Source: Flavobacteriales bacterium (GTDB lineage: Bacteria; Bacteroidota; Bacteroidia; Flavobacteriales_E; Vicingaceae). Taken from it: a stretch of 64,000 nt of DNA. Location of the stretch: NCBI GenBank assembly GCA_018608405.1, contig JABAZP010000036.1, positions 62,001 through 126,000 on the forward strand, read 5' to 3'. Shown here piece by piece: positions 45,383 through 53,929 of the stretch (its first letter is position 1; every line of letters starts with the position of its first letter). The position numbers and the translations under genes are program-made. The notes under the pieces were generated by a model that was not told where the DNA came from, did no database searches, and was given only the letters and a program-made list of their open reading frames with translations.

Positions 45383-46827
45383 TATTTAACGGCTTTACCT
45401 TTTAATGTTGCTGAAGTACAAGTTTCTACTTTAACCATGACATAATCACCTACTTTGTAATTTTCTCTCGGAAAAACAATCACTGAGTTATGTGTATTCC
45501 TGCCGTAAAGTTCATGGTCTGATTTTTTTGAAACTCCTTCTACTAAAACCTCATATGTTTTTCCTAAATCTTTTTTTAATTGCTCGTGGGAGTGTTTTTG
45601 TTGCAATTCAATAATTTCAGCTAACCTTCTTTGTTTGGTTTCTTCAGGGATATCATCTGGATACTTCCGCTGTGCCATCGTATTTGGTCGCTCTGAATAT
45701 TTGAACATATACGAAAAGTGATATTTCACATACTCCATCAAGCTCAGCGTGTCCTGATGTTCTTCCTCTGTTTCAGAGCAAAAGCCTGAAATTATATCTG
45801 CTGAGATAGAGCAAGTGGGCAAAATTCGCCGAATAGCATCAATTCTATTCATATACCACTCCCTTGTGTATCCGCGATTCATCATTTCCAATATTCTAGA
45901 ATTTCCTGATTGAAATGGCAAGTGGATGTAATCGCAAATGTTATCGTGCCTCGCCATAACATGCAAAACATCATCTGTCATGTCTTTTGGGTGTGAGGTA
46001 GAGAAGCGTATTCTAATTTTTCGATCTACCTGCGCAACTCGATCCATCAATTGCGCAAAGTTGGTACTCTTTTCTTTTTCTTCGTCCGATAGGTTAGCGA
46101 ACTCCTTCTTTAAACCACCGCCATACCACAAGTAAGAATCTACGTTTTGCCCTAACAATGTGACTTCCCGATAGCCGGCTAGTGATAATTCCCTTACTTC
46201 TTGAATAATTGATTCCGGGTCTCTACTTCTTTCTCTCCCTCTTGTAAATGGAACCACACAGAAGGTGCACATATTGTCACATCCTCTTGTGATTGAAACA
46301 AATGCGGTTACTCCGTTCCCGCCTAATCTAACTGGTGCAATGTCGCCGTAAGTTTCTTCTTTTGAGAGGATCACGTTTACTGCTTTTCTTCCACCGTCAA
46401 CTTCTCCTACTAAGTTTGGTAAATCGCGATATGCATCAGGGCCTACAACAAGATCAACTATTTTTTCTTCTTCTAAAAACTTCGATTTTAAACGTTCTGC
46501 CATGCAACCTAAAACGCCTATGATCATCTGTGGATTCTTGCGTTTATGCTTGTTGTAAACGGTCAGTCTTTTTCGCACAGTTTGTTCTGCTTTCTCACGA
46601 ATAGAGCAAGTGTTTACAAATACGATATCAGCCTCGTGGAGTAATTTCGTGGTCTCATAGCCATCTTTCTCTAAAATAGAAGCCACAATTTCACTATCTG
46701 AAAAGTTCATTTGACAACCGTAACTTTCGATAAAAACTTTTCTTCTGTTTGAATTGGAAACTTTTCTGCCTTCAAGCGCTTCCCCTTGTCTTGCCTCATC
46801 TATTACTTTCTCTTCTGTTCTTAACAT
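45382..46827 (-). CDS. miaB: tRNA-2-methylthio-N6-dimethylallyladenosine synthase
   Basis: A 481-residue radical-SAM methylthiotransferase that adds a methylthio group to i6A37 of tRNAs. It has an N-terminal UPF0004 domain with three cluster cysteines ([33 protein letters not shown]). The radical-SAM motif C-x3-C-x2-C is in [20 protein letters not shown] (about residue 185), followed by LLGQNVDSY and FSTSHPKDM, and a C-terminal TRAM domain ending KGKAVK. There is a slightly long N-terminal leader (about 28 residues). It is the first gene of a five-gene operon ending with secG, and is divergent from topA across 225 bases. Confidence 0.96.
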   Translation of the reverse strand: MLRTEEKVIDEARQGEALEGRKVSNSNRRKVFIESYGCQMNFSDSEIVASILEKDGYETTKLLHEADIVFVNTCSIREKAEQTVRKRLTVYNKHKRKNPQMIIGVLGCMAERLKSKFLEEEKIVDLVVGPDAYRDLPNLVGEVDGGRKAVNVILSKEETYGDIAPVRLGGNGVTAFVSITRGCDNMCTFCVVPFTRGRERSRDPESIIQEVRELSLAGYREVTLLGQNVDSYLWYGGGLKKEFANLSDEEKEKSTNFAQLMDRVAQVDRKIRIRFSTSHPKDMTDDVLHVMARHDNICDYIHLPFQSGNSRILEMMNRGYTREWYMNRIDAIRRILPTCSISADIISGFCSETEEEHQDTLSLMEYVKYHFSYMFKYSERPNTMAQRKYPDDIPEETKQRRLAEIIELQQKHSHEQLKKDLGKTYEVLVEGVSKKSDHELYGRNTHNSVIVFPRENYKVGDYVMVKVETCTSATLKGKAVK

Positions 46828-46919
46828 GGTGGTGTTCTATTTTGCAAGAACGAAATTAGGAAAAAACGAATGACTGTGACAAAATGGCATAAGTAATACC
46901 ACTGCTTTTTATGTTTTTT

Positions 46920-46942
46920 TATATTATATGAAATATAATATA
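46920..46942. repeat. Perfect AT-only inverted repeat between miaB and topA
   Basis: TATATTATAT (46920-46929), GAA, then ATATAATATA (46933-46942): 10-bp perfect arms around 3 bases in the divergent gap. It is too far from both starts to be a terminator and is AT-only, so it may be a protein site or a melting element. No gene or other clear signal occupies the rest of the 225-base gap. Confidence 0.5.
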
Positions 46943-47052
46943 GATTGACTATTTCAATTAATTAAAAATGATTTTTTGGAACTCTAAACAAATATTGATT
47001 TTCTTTGCCAAAAATTTTCAAATTTTCGAAAATTCAATTTATACCTTATAAT

Positions 47053-49377
47053 ATGTCTAAAAATCTAGTTATTGTTGAGTCACCTGCTAAAGCCAAAACC
47101 ATTGAAGGTTTTCTTGGAAAAGGATTTACCGTTAAGTCCAGTTTTGGTCATATCAGAGATTTACCCGGCAAAAACATCTCTATCGATATCGAAAATAACT
47201 TCGAGCCACAATATGTGATTTCGGATGACAAGAAGAAGGTAGTAGCTGAATTGAAGAAGTTAGCGAAAGCTGCAGATATTGTTTGGTTAGCAACGGATGA
47301 GGACCGAGAGGGGGAGGCTATTTCTTGGCATTTGGAAGAGGCTCTCGATTTAAAAAAGAAAGAAACGAAACGGATTGTTTTTTCTGAGATAACAAAATCG
47401 GCTATTACTAAAGCGATAGAGAATCCAAGAAAAGTAAATCGAAATTTAGTCGATGCTCAGCAAGCAAGAAGGGTATTAGATCGATTAGTAGGGTATGAGC
47501 TTTCTCCTGTTTTATGGAAAAAAGTGAAACCTTCTCTTTCTGCGGGTAGAGTTCAATCAGTTACAGTGCGCTTAGTGGTTGAACGAGAAAGAGAAATTCA
47601 AAATTTTAAAATCACAGACTTTTTCAGGGTTGTGGGCGTTTTCCAATTATCGAAAGGCAAAAGTTTCAAAGCTGAAGTAAGTTCAAGGTTTAAAAGTTAT
47701 GATGACGCTAAAAGCTTTATTCAAGAATGTGAGAAGTCGAATTATTCAATTAGTGATTTAGTTAAGAAGCCGGCTACAAAGTCACCAGCAGCGCCTTTTA
47801 CAACCTCTACTTTACAACAAGAAGCAAGTAGAAAATTAGGGTTTTCTGTTGCACAAACCATGCTGGTTGCCCAAAAATTATACGAAGCAGGAAAGATTAC
47901 TTACATGAGAACCGATTCGGTAAATCTTTCTGATACAGCGGTAGATGGAGCTAAAGAATACATCACCAAAACCTACGGCGCAGAGTTTTCGAATCCTAAG
48001 AAATACAGCTCAAAATCAAAAGGAGCTCAGGAAGCACACGAAGCTATACGACCAACTAATCTATCAGTCGATAGTCTGGGTACATCAACTCAAGAAAATA
48101 GATTGTATGAGTTGATTTGGAAAAGAACAACAGCTTCTCAAATGTCCAATGCTAGAATTGAAAGAACTACTGCAACTATTAATGTTTCAGAGTCAAAAAC
48201 TGATTTCACAGCCAAAGGAGAAATCTTACAATTTGAAGGGTTCTTAAAAGTTTACTTAGAAGGGAATGACGACGAGGAGGAAGATGAAGAGCAAGATGGA
48301 ATGTTACCAGCAATGAAAGTTGGTGATGACGTTAATATGCATGAAATTATCGCAACACAGCGTTTTACAAAGCACCCCGCCCGTTACCAAGAAGCAAGTC
48401 TCGTAAAAAAATTAGAGGAGTTAGGAATTGGACGACCGTCTACCTATGCCCCAACCATTTCTACAATTCAGAAGAGAGGTTATGTAGTGAAGGAAGAGCG
48501 AGAAGGTGTTGAGCGCAAATACGACGTTCTAACTTTGGATGCAAAAGGAATAAATGAAGGGTCTCAAACTGAACGAACAGGTGCAGAAAAGAATAAATTA
48601 TTTCCAACAGATACAGGAATTGTAGTAACAGACTTTCTTTCGGAGAACTTTAAACAAATTATGGACTACAGTTTTACTGCAGATGTTGAAAAGCAATTTG
48701 ATGATATTGCCGATGGTCAGTTGAAGTGGAATAAAATGATTGAAACATTTTACAACCCATTCCATAAGAATGTTGAGCATACTCTAGAGCATGCAGAAAG
48801 AGCGAAGGGTGAGCGATTGCTGGGTGAGGACCCTGAAACGGGTAAACCGGTTTACGCACGAATAGGCAGGTATGGAGCAATGGTTCAAATTGGTCACGTA
48901 GATGATGAAGAAAAGCCAAAATTCGCTTCTTTACTGAAAGACCAAAGCATTGAGACCATTAGCTATGAAGAAGCGATGGAACTGTTTAAACTGCCAAGAG
49001 AAGTTGGTACATACGAAGATAAACTTGTAACCGCAGCAATAGGTAGATTTGGACCCTATTTAAAGTGGAATAGTTTGTTTATTTCGTTAAAGAAAGCTGA
49101 AGGAGACGATCCTTTTACGGTAGATATGGAAAGAGCTGCAGTTCTTATTGAGGCTAAGAAAGAATCTGAGGCAAACAAATATATAAAGGTATTTGAAGAA
49201 GATAAAGACATCCAAGTATTGAATGGCCGTTGGGGACCTTATATTAAGTTCGGTAAGAAGAATATAAAAATACCAAAGGATGTGGTACCGGAGAATTTGA
49301 CTTTGGAGGAGTGTAAGAAAATTGCTGCCGAAGCACCTGCAAAGAAAAAAGTAGTTAGACGCGCAAAAAAGAAATAG
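47053..49377 (+). CDS. topA: DNA topoisomerase I
   Basis: A 774-residue type IA topoisomerase that relaxes negative supercoils. The Toprim domain begins LVIVESPAKAKTIEGFLG, with the metal-binding LATDEDREGEAISWH. The central domain has SAGRVQSVTVRLVVERE, the active Tyr284 in ITYMRTDSVNLSDTA, EAHEAIRPT and the IGRPSTYAPTISTIQ motif. The C-terminal region has repeated Topo_C-type modules (IGRYGAMVQIG, IGRFGPYLKWN, NGRWGPYIKFG) instead of zinc fingers and ends in a Lys/Arg-rich tail. The ATG at 47053 is used; the open frame reaches upstream to 47005 but with residues foreign to the family. The next gene starts 1 base after the stop. Confidence 0.96.
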   Translation: MSKNLVIVESPAKAKTIEGFLGKGFTVKSSFGHIRDLPGKNISIDIENNFEPQYVISDDKKKVVAELKKLAKAADIVWLATDEDREGEAISWHLEEALDLKKKETKRIVFSEITKSAITKAIENPRKVNRNLVDAQQARRVLDRLVGYELSPVLWKKVKPSLSAGRVQSVTVRLVVEREREIQNFKITDFFRVVGVFQLSKGKSFKAEVSSRFKSYDDAKSFIQECEKSNYSISDLVKKPATKSPAAPFTTSTLQQEASRKLGFSVAQTMLVAQKLYEAGKITYMRTDSVNLSDTAVDGAKEYITKTYGAEFSNPKKYSSKSKGAQEAHEAIRPTNLSVDSLGTSTQENRLYELIWKRTTASQMSNARIERTTATINVSESKTDFTAKGEILQFEGFLKVYLEGNDDEEEDEEQDGMLPAMKVGDDVNMHEIIATQRFTKHPARYQEASLVKKLEELGIGRPSTYAPTISTIQKRGYVVKEEREGVERKYDVLTLDAKGINEGSQTERTGAEKNKLFPTDTGIVVTDFLSENFKQIMDYSFTADVEKQFDDIADGQLKWNKMIETFYNPFHKNVEHTLEHAERAKGERLLGEDPETGKPVYARIGRYGAMVQIGHVDDEEKPKFASLLKDQSIETISYEEAMELFKLPREVGTYEDKLVTAAIGRFGPYLKWNSLFISLKKAEGDDPFTVDMERAAVLIEAKKESEANKYIKVFEEDKDIQVLNGRWGPYIKFGKKNIKIPKDVVPENLTLEECKKIAAEAPAKKKVVRRAKKK

Positions 49378-49378
49378 C

Positions 49379-50539
49379 ATGTCACTGTTTGATTATTTTC
49401 AAAAAGTCGAAACGGATAAAATTGAAGGCTTTCAGTTTTTAACAGAAGGTCAAATTGGAAACCAAATAGACCTTAATCCAAATTCAATCGAAGGGTACGA
49501 TATCGTATTTTTTGATATTGAAGAAGAGAGGGGTAGTATACGGAATAATGGGTGTTCGAAAGGAGCAAACCAAGTCAGAAGTTACTTTTACCAGTTGTAT
49601 CAAGGATTAAATCCTCTTAAAATGGCGGATTTTGGAACTATTTGCCAAGGGGAAAGCGTGACAGACACTTACTTTGCTGTAACTGATGTTATTTCTCAGC
49701 TATTGCGGAATAATGTGATACCCGTATTTCTAGGAGGTTCGCAAGATTTGGTTTATGCGAATTACATGGCCTATACGAAGGAAGAGCAAACTGTTAACCT
49801 GGTAAGTATAGATTCAAAATTTGCACTTGGAAAAGCAGATGAGCCAATTCATGATTTGAATTATTTCTCAAAAATTATCATTCAACAGCCAAATGTTTTA
49901 TTTAACTATTCCAACCTAGGTTATCAAACCTATTTAGTTGATCAAGCCGAGTTGCACTTATTAGAGGATTTGTTTTTTGACAGTCATCGGCTTGGAGAGT
50001 TGAAAGCAGATATAAAAGTGGCGGAGCCGATTATAAGAAACGCAGATTTTGTAAACTTTAGCATGAGTGCTGTCGCTCAACCATATGCCCCTGCGAATAA
50101 AGTGACTTCTGCAAACGGCTTAAATGGGGAGCAAGCTTGTCAATTGAGCAGATATGCAGGAATGAGTGATAAATTAAGTTCGTTTGGTATTTACGATTTT
50201 AATCCTACGATATTTGACCACGGACAGACGGCAAACCTGATTGCTCAAATGATCTGGTACTTTATAGATGGGTTCTATGGTCGAAAGGGAGATTTTCCTG
50301 CCTGCAATAAAAAAGAGTATGTTAAGTATACGGTTAACTTAGAAGAGGGGGAGCGGGAACTTGTTTTTTACAAGAGCCCAAAGTCAGACAGGTGGTGGAT
50401 GAATGTGCCGTATCATTCGAGTTTTATGAAAAAATACGAAAGACATCTAATGCTGCCCTGTGATTATAACGATTATGTTACGGCTACAAAAAACGAGATT
50501 CCGGAGCGATGGTTTCAAACATTTCAAAAATTGAAATAG
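49379..50539 (+). CDS. Ureohydrolase-fold (arginase/formimidoylglutamase-like) protein lacking metal ligands
   Basis: A 386-residue protein with the arginase/agmatinase fold. The family landmarks are aligned but altered: IPVFLGGSQDLVYANY where active enzymes have GGDHS; VNLVSIDSKFALG where they have DAHxD; and ADFVNFSMSAVAQPYAP where they have SFDxDxxDPxxAP. Almost all Mn-binding Asp and His residues are therefore gone, so hydrolase activity is unlikely although database naming would say formimidoylglutamase. The fold is otherwise full length, with an extra C-terminal region of about 70 residues ending in RWFQTFQKLK. It follows topA by 1 base and lies 108 bases before the T9SS gene porP, so a structural or regulatory role is possible (inference). 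Confidence 0.85.
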   Translation: MSLFDYFQKVETDKIEGFQFLTEGQIGNQIDLNPNSIEGYDIVFFDIEEERGSIRNNGCSKGANQVRSYFYQLYQGLNPLKMADFGTICQGESVTDTYFAVTDVISQLLRNNVIPVFLGGSQDLVYANYMAYTKEEQTVNLVSIDSKFALGKADEPIHDLNYFSKIIIQQPNVLFNYSNLGYQTYLVDQAELHLLEDLFFDSHRLGELKADIKVAEPIIRNADFVNFSMSAVAQPYAPANKVTSANGLNGEQACQLSRYAGMSDKLSSFGIYDFNPTIFDHGQTANLIAQMIWYFIDGFYGRKGDFPACNKKEYVKYTVNLEEGERELVFYKSPKSDRWWMNVPYHSSFMKKYERHLMLPCDYNDYVTATKNEIPERWFQTFQKLK

Positions 50540-50647
50540 GCTATTTTAGATAAAATCATTCAAAAAGAAATGTGACAATCTAAAAAATGGGTATCTTAGA
50601 CGACTAAAATTAACCTATTTTAAGGATAAAATTCATAAAATCACTCT

Positions 50648-51631
50648 ATGAAGAAGATTTTAATTGCTGTTATGTGTGTGCTTAGTGTGTTCGAAATGAG
50701 TGCGCAACAAGATCCTCAATTTACGCAAAACATGTTTAATAGACTTTCGGTTAACCCGGCTTATGCTGGAGCAAAGGAGTCATTTTGTGCAACGATCATT
50801 TCAAGAGAGCAGTGGATGGGATTTGAAGGAAACCCAACTACTAACTTGTTGAGTGTTGATTATGGAAAAACCATTTTGCAAAAGCATAAAGTTGGAGCAG
50901 GCCTTACGGTTATACAAGATGAAATAGGACCTATCCAGTCATTGAATGCCAAGCTAGCACTATCTTATCATAAAAGAATTCAGCAAGGTGTGCTTTCTGG
51001 AGGTATCGAATTGGGAATTTATAATCAATCAATCGCAGGGGATTGGAGAACATCTGAAGGCGCGTTTGATGGAACTGAAGATCCAAAGATTCCAAATTCG
51101 GAAGCCGGTGCAACAGTATTTGATTTAGGAGTTGGACTTTACTATTACAGGAAGAATATGTATGTGGGGCTATCTTCCACGCACATGGAGCAATCAGTTA
51201 TATCAGACGGTCTAGCTGATTTGTCTGAGTTGACATTTAAAAAAGCTAGACATTATTACGTAATGGCTGGTTATAACTACGAAACTCAACTTGGAGGTCG
51301 GAAATTTGAGATAATGCCTTCTTTCTTTATTAAGGGTGATGCAGTGTCGACACAGGTTGATTTAAATACAAATGTGAAGTACAATGATTTAGTATGGACG
51401 GGTTTTACTTACAGAATCGAAGATGCAGCTTCACTGCTTGCTGGGCTTGATTTTGCTGGCCTTAATTTAGGTGGGCAATTTGATAATATTAAAGTTGGTG
51501 TAGCATATGATTACAACATTTCGGACTTAAGTACGTATAATAATGGAAGTATCGAGTTTATGCTTAATTATTGTTACAAGTTTGTGAAGAACGAAAAAAT
51601 AGAGCGATACAAGGATGTACGCTTTTTATAA
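50648..51631 (+). CDS. porP: PorP/SprF family T9SS outer-membrane protein
   Basis: A 327-residue PorP/SprF protein of the type IX secretion system. Signal peptide (about 1-20, ending MSAQ), then the family start QDPQFTQNMFNRLSVNPAYA, REQWMGFEGNPTTNLLSVDY, GVGLYYYRKNMYVGLSSTH and a C-terminal barrel ending LNYCYKF. PorP-type proteins are 14-stranded barrels that link GldK/PorK or cell-surface adhesins to the system. It lies directly upstream of gldK in the same orientation, as in many flavobacteria. The gap before it has TATCTTAG (one mismatch to the -7 box) at about 50592. Confidence 0.93.
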   Translation: MKKILIAVMCVLSVFEMSAQQDPQFTQNMFNRLSVNPAYAGAKESFCATIISREQWMGFEGNPTTNLLSVDYGKTILQKHKVGAGLTVIQDEIGPIQSLNAKLALSYHKRIQQGVLSGGIELGIYNQSIAGDWRTSEGAFDGTEDPKIPNSEAGATVFDLGVGLYYYRKNMYVGLSSTHMEQSVISDGLADLSELTFKKARHYYVMAGYNYETQLGGRKFEIMPSFFIKGDAVSTQVDLNTNVKYNDLVWTGFTYRIEDAASLLAGLDFAGLNLGGQFDNIKVGVAYDYNISDLSTYNNGSIEFMLNYCYKFVKNEKIERYKDVRFL

Positions 51632-51643
51632 AAAAGTCCATTG

Positions 51644-51676
51644 TTGATAAACTTCAAAAAAAAATAATTATACTTG
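51644..51676 (+). promoter_or_regulatory. Candidate gldK promoter
   Basis: TTG at 51644-51646 and TATACTTG at 51669-51676 (one mismatch to TAnnTTTG) are 22 bases apart, within the Bacteroidota range, and lie 55 bases before the gldK ATG. This suggests gldKLMN can be transcribed separately from porP. Confidence 0.4.
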
Positions 51677-51730
51677 CAAGTTACAAATTTAACCGAATCG
51701 CTAAAGATTCAGTTTTTAAAATTTAAGGCC

Positions 51731-53029
51731 ATGAAAAAATTGACCTACATATTATTGATAATGATTGCCGTAACTACTTCGTGTAATTACGACAACGGAG
51801 AAGTCATAGGTGTTCAAGGTAGAGAAAATTGGTACCAGCCTGTTCCATATGGTATGTTATTGATTCCGCAAGGAAGTTTCACCATGGGAAATACTGACCA
51901 AGATGTGCCGGGAGCACGTCAATCAAAGACTAAGGTAGTTTCCTTGGCAGCCTTCTACATGGATCAAACTGAAATTACCAATAACGAATACAGACAGTTT
52001 GTTTACTGGGTAAGAGATTCAATCGCTAGAAAAATTTTGGCGGAAGAAATAGATGAGGAGTATTATTCTAACACAATCAATTCTTACGGAGAAGACATGG
52101 AGCCTCCTACTATTAACTGGTATGCTAAGATGAATTGGATCGGTGAAGAAGAAAGAGAAGCATTGGAGGTAATGTTTTTGCCTGATTACGAGCGATTTTA
52201 TAACAGAAAACAAATAGATACTCGAAAATTAATGTTTGAGTACTCTTGGATTGATTATAGAACAGCTGCCTCAAGATTTAGTCGAGAGCAAGGTCAAATT
52301 GATCGTTCTGTATTTATCAAGAAAGACATCATAAATGTCTATCCAGATACCTTAGCTTGGGTACATGACTTCACATATTCGTACAACGAACCACTAACTA
52401 ATACTTATTTTTGGCACCCTGCATATGATGACTATCCCTTGGTTGGAGTGTCGTGGAAGCAAGCAAGAGCCTTTTCAATTTGGAGAACCGAATTGTTGAA
52501 CAATTATTTAAGAGGTGGTGGGTTTAGTGCTGTTCAGCATTTTAGATTACCAACAGAATCTGAGTGGGAATGGGCTGCAAGAGGTGGTTTAGATAATAAT
52601 CAATTCCCTTGGGGTGGTCCTTACATCAGAAACACTGCAGGATGCTTTTTAGGTAATTTCAAACCATTGAGAGGTAATTATGTAGATGATGGCGGATTGA
52701 ACACTGTTAAGGTATACTCGTACAATCCAAATGATTATGGCTTGTTCTGCATGGCAGGAAATGTTGCAGAATGGACAAGTAATTCTTTTGATGAGTCTGC
52801 TTATGATTTTGCGCATGACATGAACATGGATTACTCATATGAAGCAAAAGAATCTGATCCTCCATCTTTGAAGCGAAAAGTTATTCGTGGAGGATCCTGG
52901 AAAGATGTATCGTATTATTTACACAACGGCACTAGAACTTTCGAATACCAAGATACAGCAAAGTGTTACATCGGGTTTAGAAATGTAATGTCTTTCTTGG
53001 GTAGACCAGAGAATAACGAGGAATTATAG
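51731..53029 (+). CDS. gldK: Gliding motility/T9SS lipoprotein GldK (PorK)
   Basis: A 432-residue outer-membrane lipoprotein that forms the periplasmic ring with GldN. Lipobox TTSC with Cys18; then a formylglycine-enzyme (SUMF1) fold with LLIPQGSFTMGNTDQDVPG, FYMDQTEITNNEYRQFVYWV, VGVSWKQARAFSIWRTELLN, HFRLPTESEWEWAARGG, MAGNVAEWTSNSFD and VIRGGSWKD. A Gln/Tyr-rich insertion (about 110-235) is typical of GldK/GldJ. ATG at 51731 is the right start; the frame opens 57 bases upstream without a signal peptide. It is the first of gldK-L-M-N. Confidence 0.96.
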   Translation: MKKLTYILLIMIAVTTSCNYDNGEVIGVQGRENWYQPVPYGMLLIPQGSFTMGNTDQDVPGARQSKTKVVSLAAFYMDQTEITNNEYRQFVYWVRDSIARKILAEEIDEEYYSNTINSYGEDMEPPTINWYAKMNWIGEEEREALEVMFLPDYERFYNRKQIDTRKLMFEYSWIDYRTAASRFSREQGQIDRSVFIKKDIINVYPDTLAWVHDFTYSYNEPLTNTYFWHPAYDDYPLVGVSWKQARAFSIWRTELLNNYLRGGGFSAVQHFRLPTESEWEWAARGGLDNNQFPWGGPYIRNTAGCFLGNFKPLRGNYVDDGGLNTVKVYSYNPNDYGLFCMAGNVAEWTSNSFDESAYDFAHDMNMDYSYEAKESDPPSLKRKVIRGGSWKDVSYYLHNGTRTFEYQDTAKCYIGFRNVMSFLGRPENNEEL

Positions 53030-53077
53030 AATTTTATATTAATCAATCAATTAACTAATCAATTAACTAAAATTAAG

Positions 53078-53890
53078 ATGGGAATAGTAGGGTTTTTATT
53101 TGAAACAAAGAAAGGAAAGAAAATGATGGGCTTGTTGTACGGAATGGGTGCAGCAGTTGTAATTGTTGGCGCATTATTTAAAATTGAGCACTGGCCTGGT
53201 GCATCTGCCATGTTAATTACAGGTCTTTCCGTAGAAGCGTTAATTTTTGCAGTATCTGCCTTCGAGCCACCACACAGTGAGGTAGACTGGACTTTAGCTT
53301 ACCCTGAACTAGCAGGAATAGAAGATGACGCTTTAACAACAGCTTCCTCAAGAAGAGGAGGATCTGCTTCTCAGGAATTAGATCAAATGTTAGAGGAAGC
53401 TAAAATAGGACCTGAGTTGATTGAAAGCTTAGGTACAGGATTTAGAAATTTAGCTGATCACACGTCTAAGTTAAACGACATTTCTGAAGTAGGAACAGCT
53501 TCTAACGAATTTGTTGGAAACATTAAAGATGCATCCTCCAAAATGGCTAACCTTTCATCTTCTTATGAAGCAGCATCTGAGACTTTGACAGGTTTAACCG
53601 TATCTTCAGAAGACAGCAACGCTTATTCAGAAAGTTTAAGAAACATTAGTTCTAAGCTAAGTGAGTTGAATAATGTATATGAATTGCAGTTGAAGTCAGC
53701 TTCAGAGCACATGCAAGCTAGTAATTCTGCTTTTGAAGGTATGGATACGTTGATGAACAACCTTAACAGTTCTATCGAAGGAACCGAGAAGTATAAAACT
53801 AACATTGCTGAATTAGCGAACAACTTAAGTTCTTTAAATAAAATTTACGGTAACATGTTAACAGCTATGAACCCAGGTGGTCAAGCATAA
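53078..53890 (+). CDS. gldL: Gliding motility/T9SS motor protein GldL (PorL)
   Basis: A 270-residue inner-membrane protein. Two membrane helices near the N-terminus (about 15-37 and 41-62: LLYGMGAAVVIVGALFKIEH, then MLITGLSVEALIFAVSAF) are joined by a short turn containing the conserved Glu of KIEHWPG. The remainder is a long cytoplasmic helical/coiled-coil region rich in Ser, Asn and Leu. GldL and GldM form the proton-driven rotary motor of the type IX system. It lies 48 bases after gldK. The gap contains a short direct repeat (AATCAATTAACT twice). Confidence 0.96.
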   Translation: MGIVGFLFETKKGKKMMGLLYGMGAAVVIVGALFKIEHWPGASAMLITGLSVEALIFAVSAFEPPHSEVDWTLAYPELAGIEDDALTTASSRRGGSASQELDQMLEEAKIGPELIESLGTGFRNLADHTSKLNDISEVGTASNEFVGNIKDASSKMANLSSSYEAASETLTGLTVSSEDSNAYSESLRNISSKLSELNNVYELQLKSASEHMQASNSAFEGMDTLMNNLNSSIEGTEKYKTNIAELANNLSSLNKIYGNMLTAMNPGGQA

Positions 53891-53929
53891 CATAAATCAT
53901 TTTCAAAAACATACTAAAAATTAAATAGA

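Noticed and set aside
49379-50539. Annotation as a working formimidoylglutamase or arginase
   Set aside because: Nearly all metal-binding residues are replaced, and no histidine-degradation genes are nearby.
53041-53070. Direct repeat AATCAATTAACT upstream of gldL
   Set aside because: Two short AT-rich copies only, easily explained by slippage; no evidence for a regulatory role.
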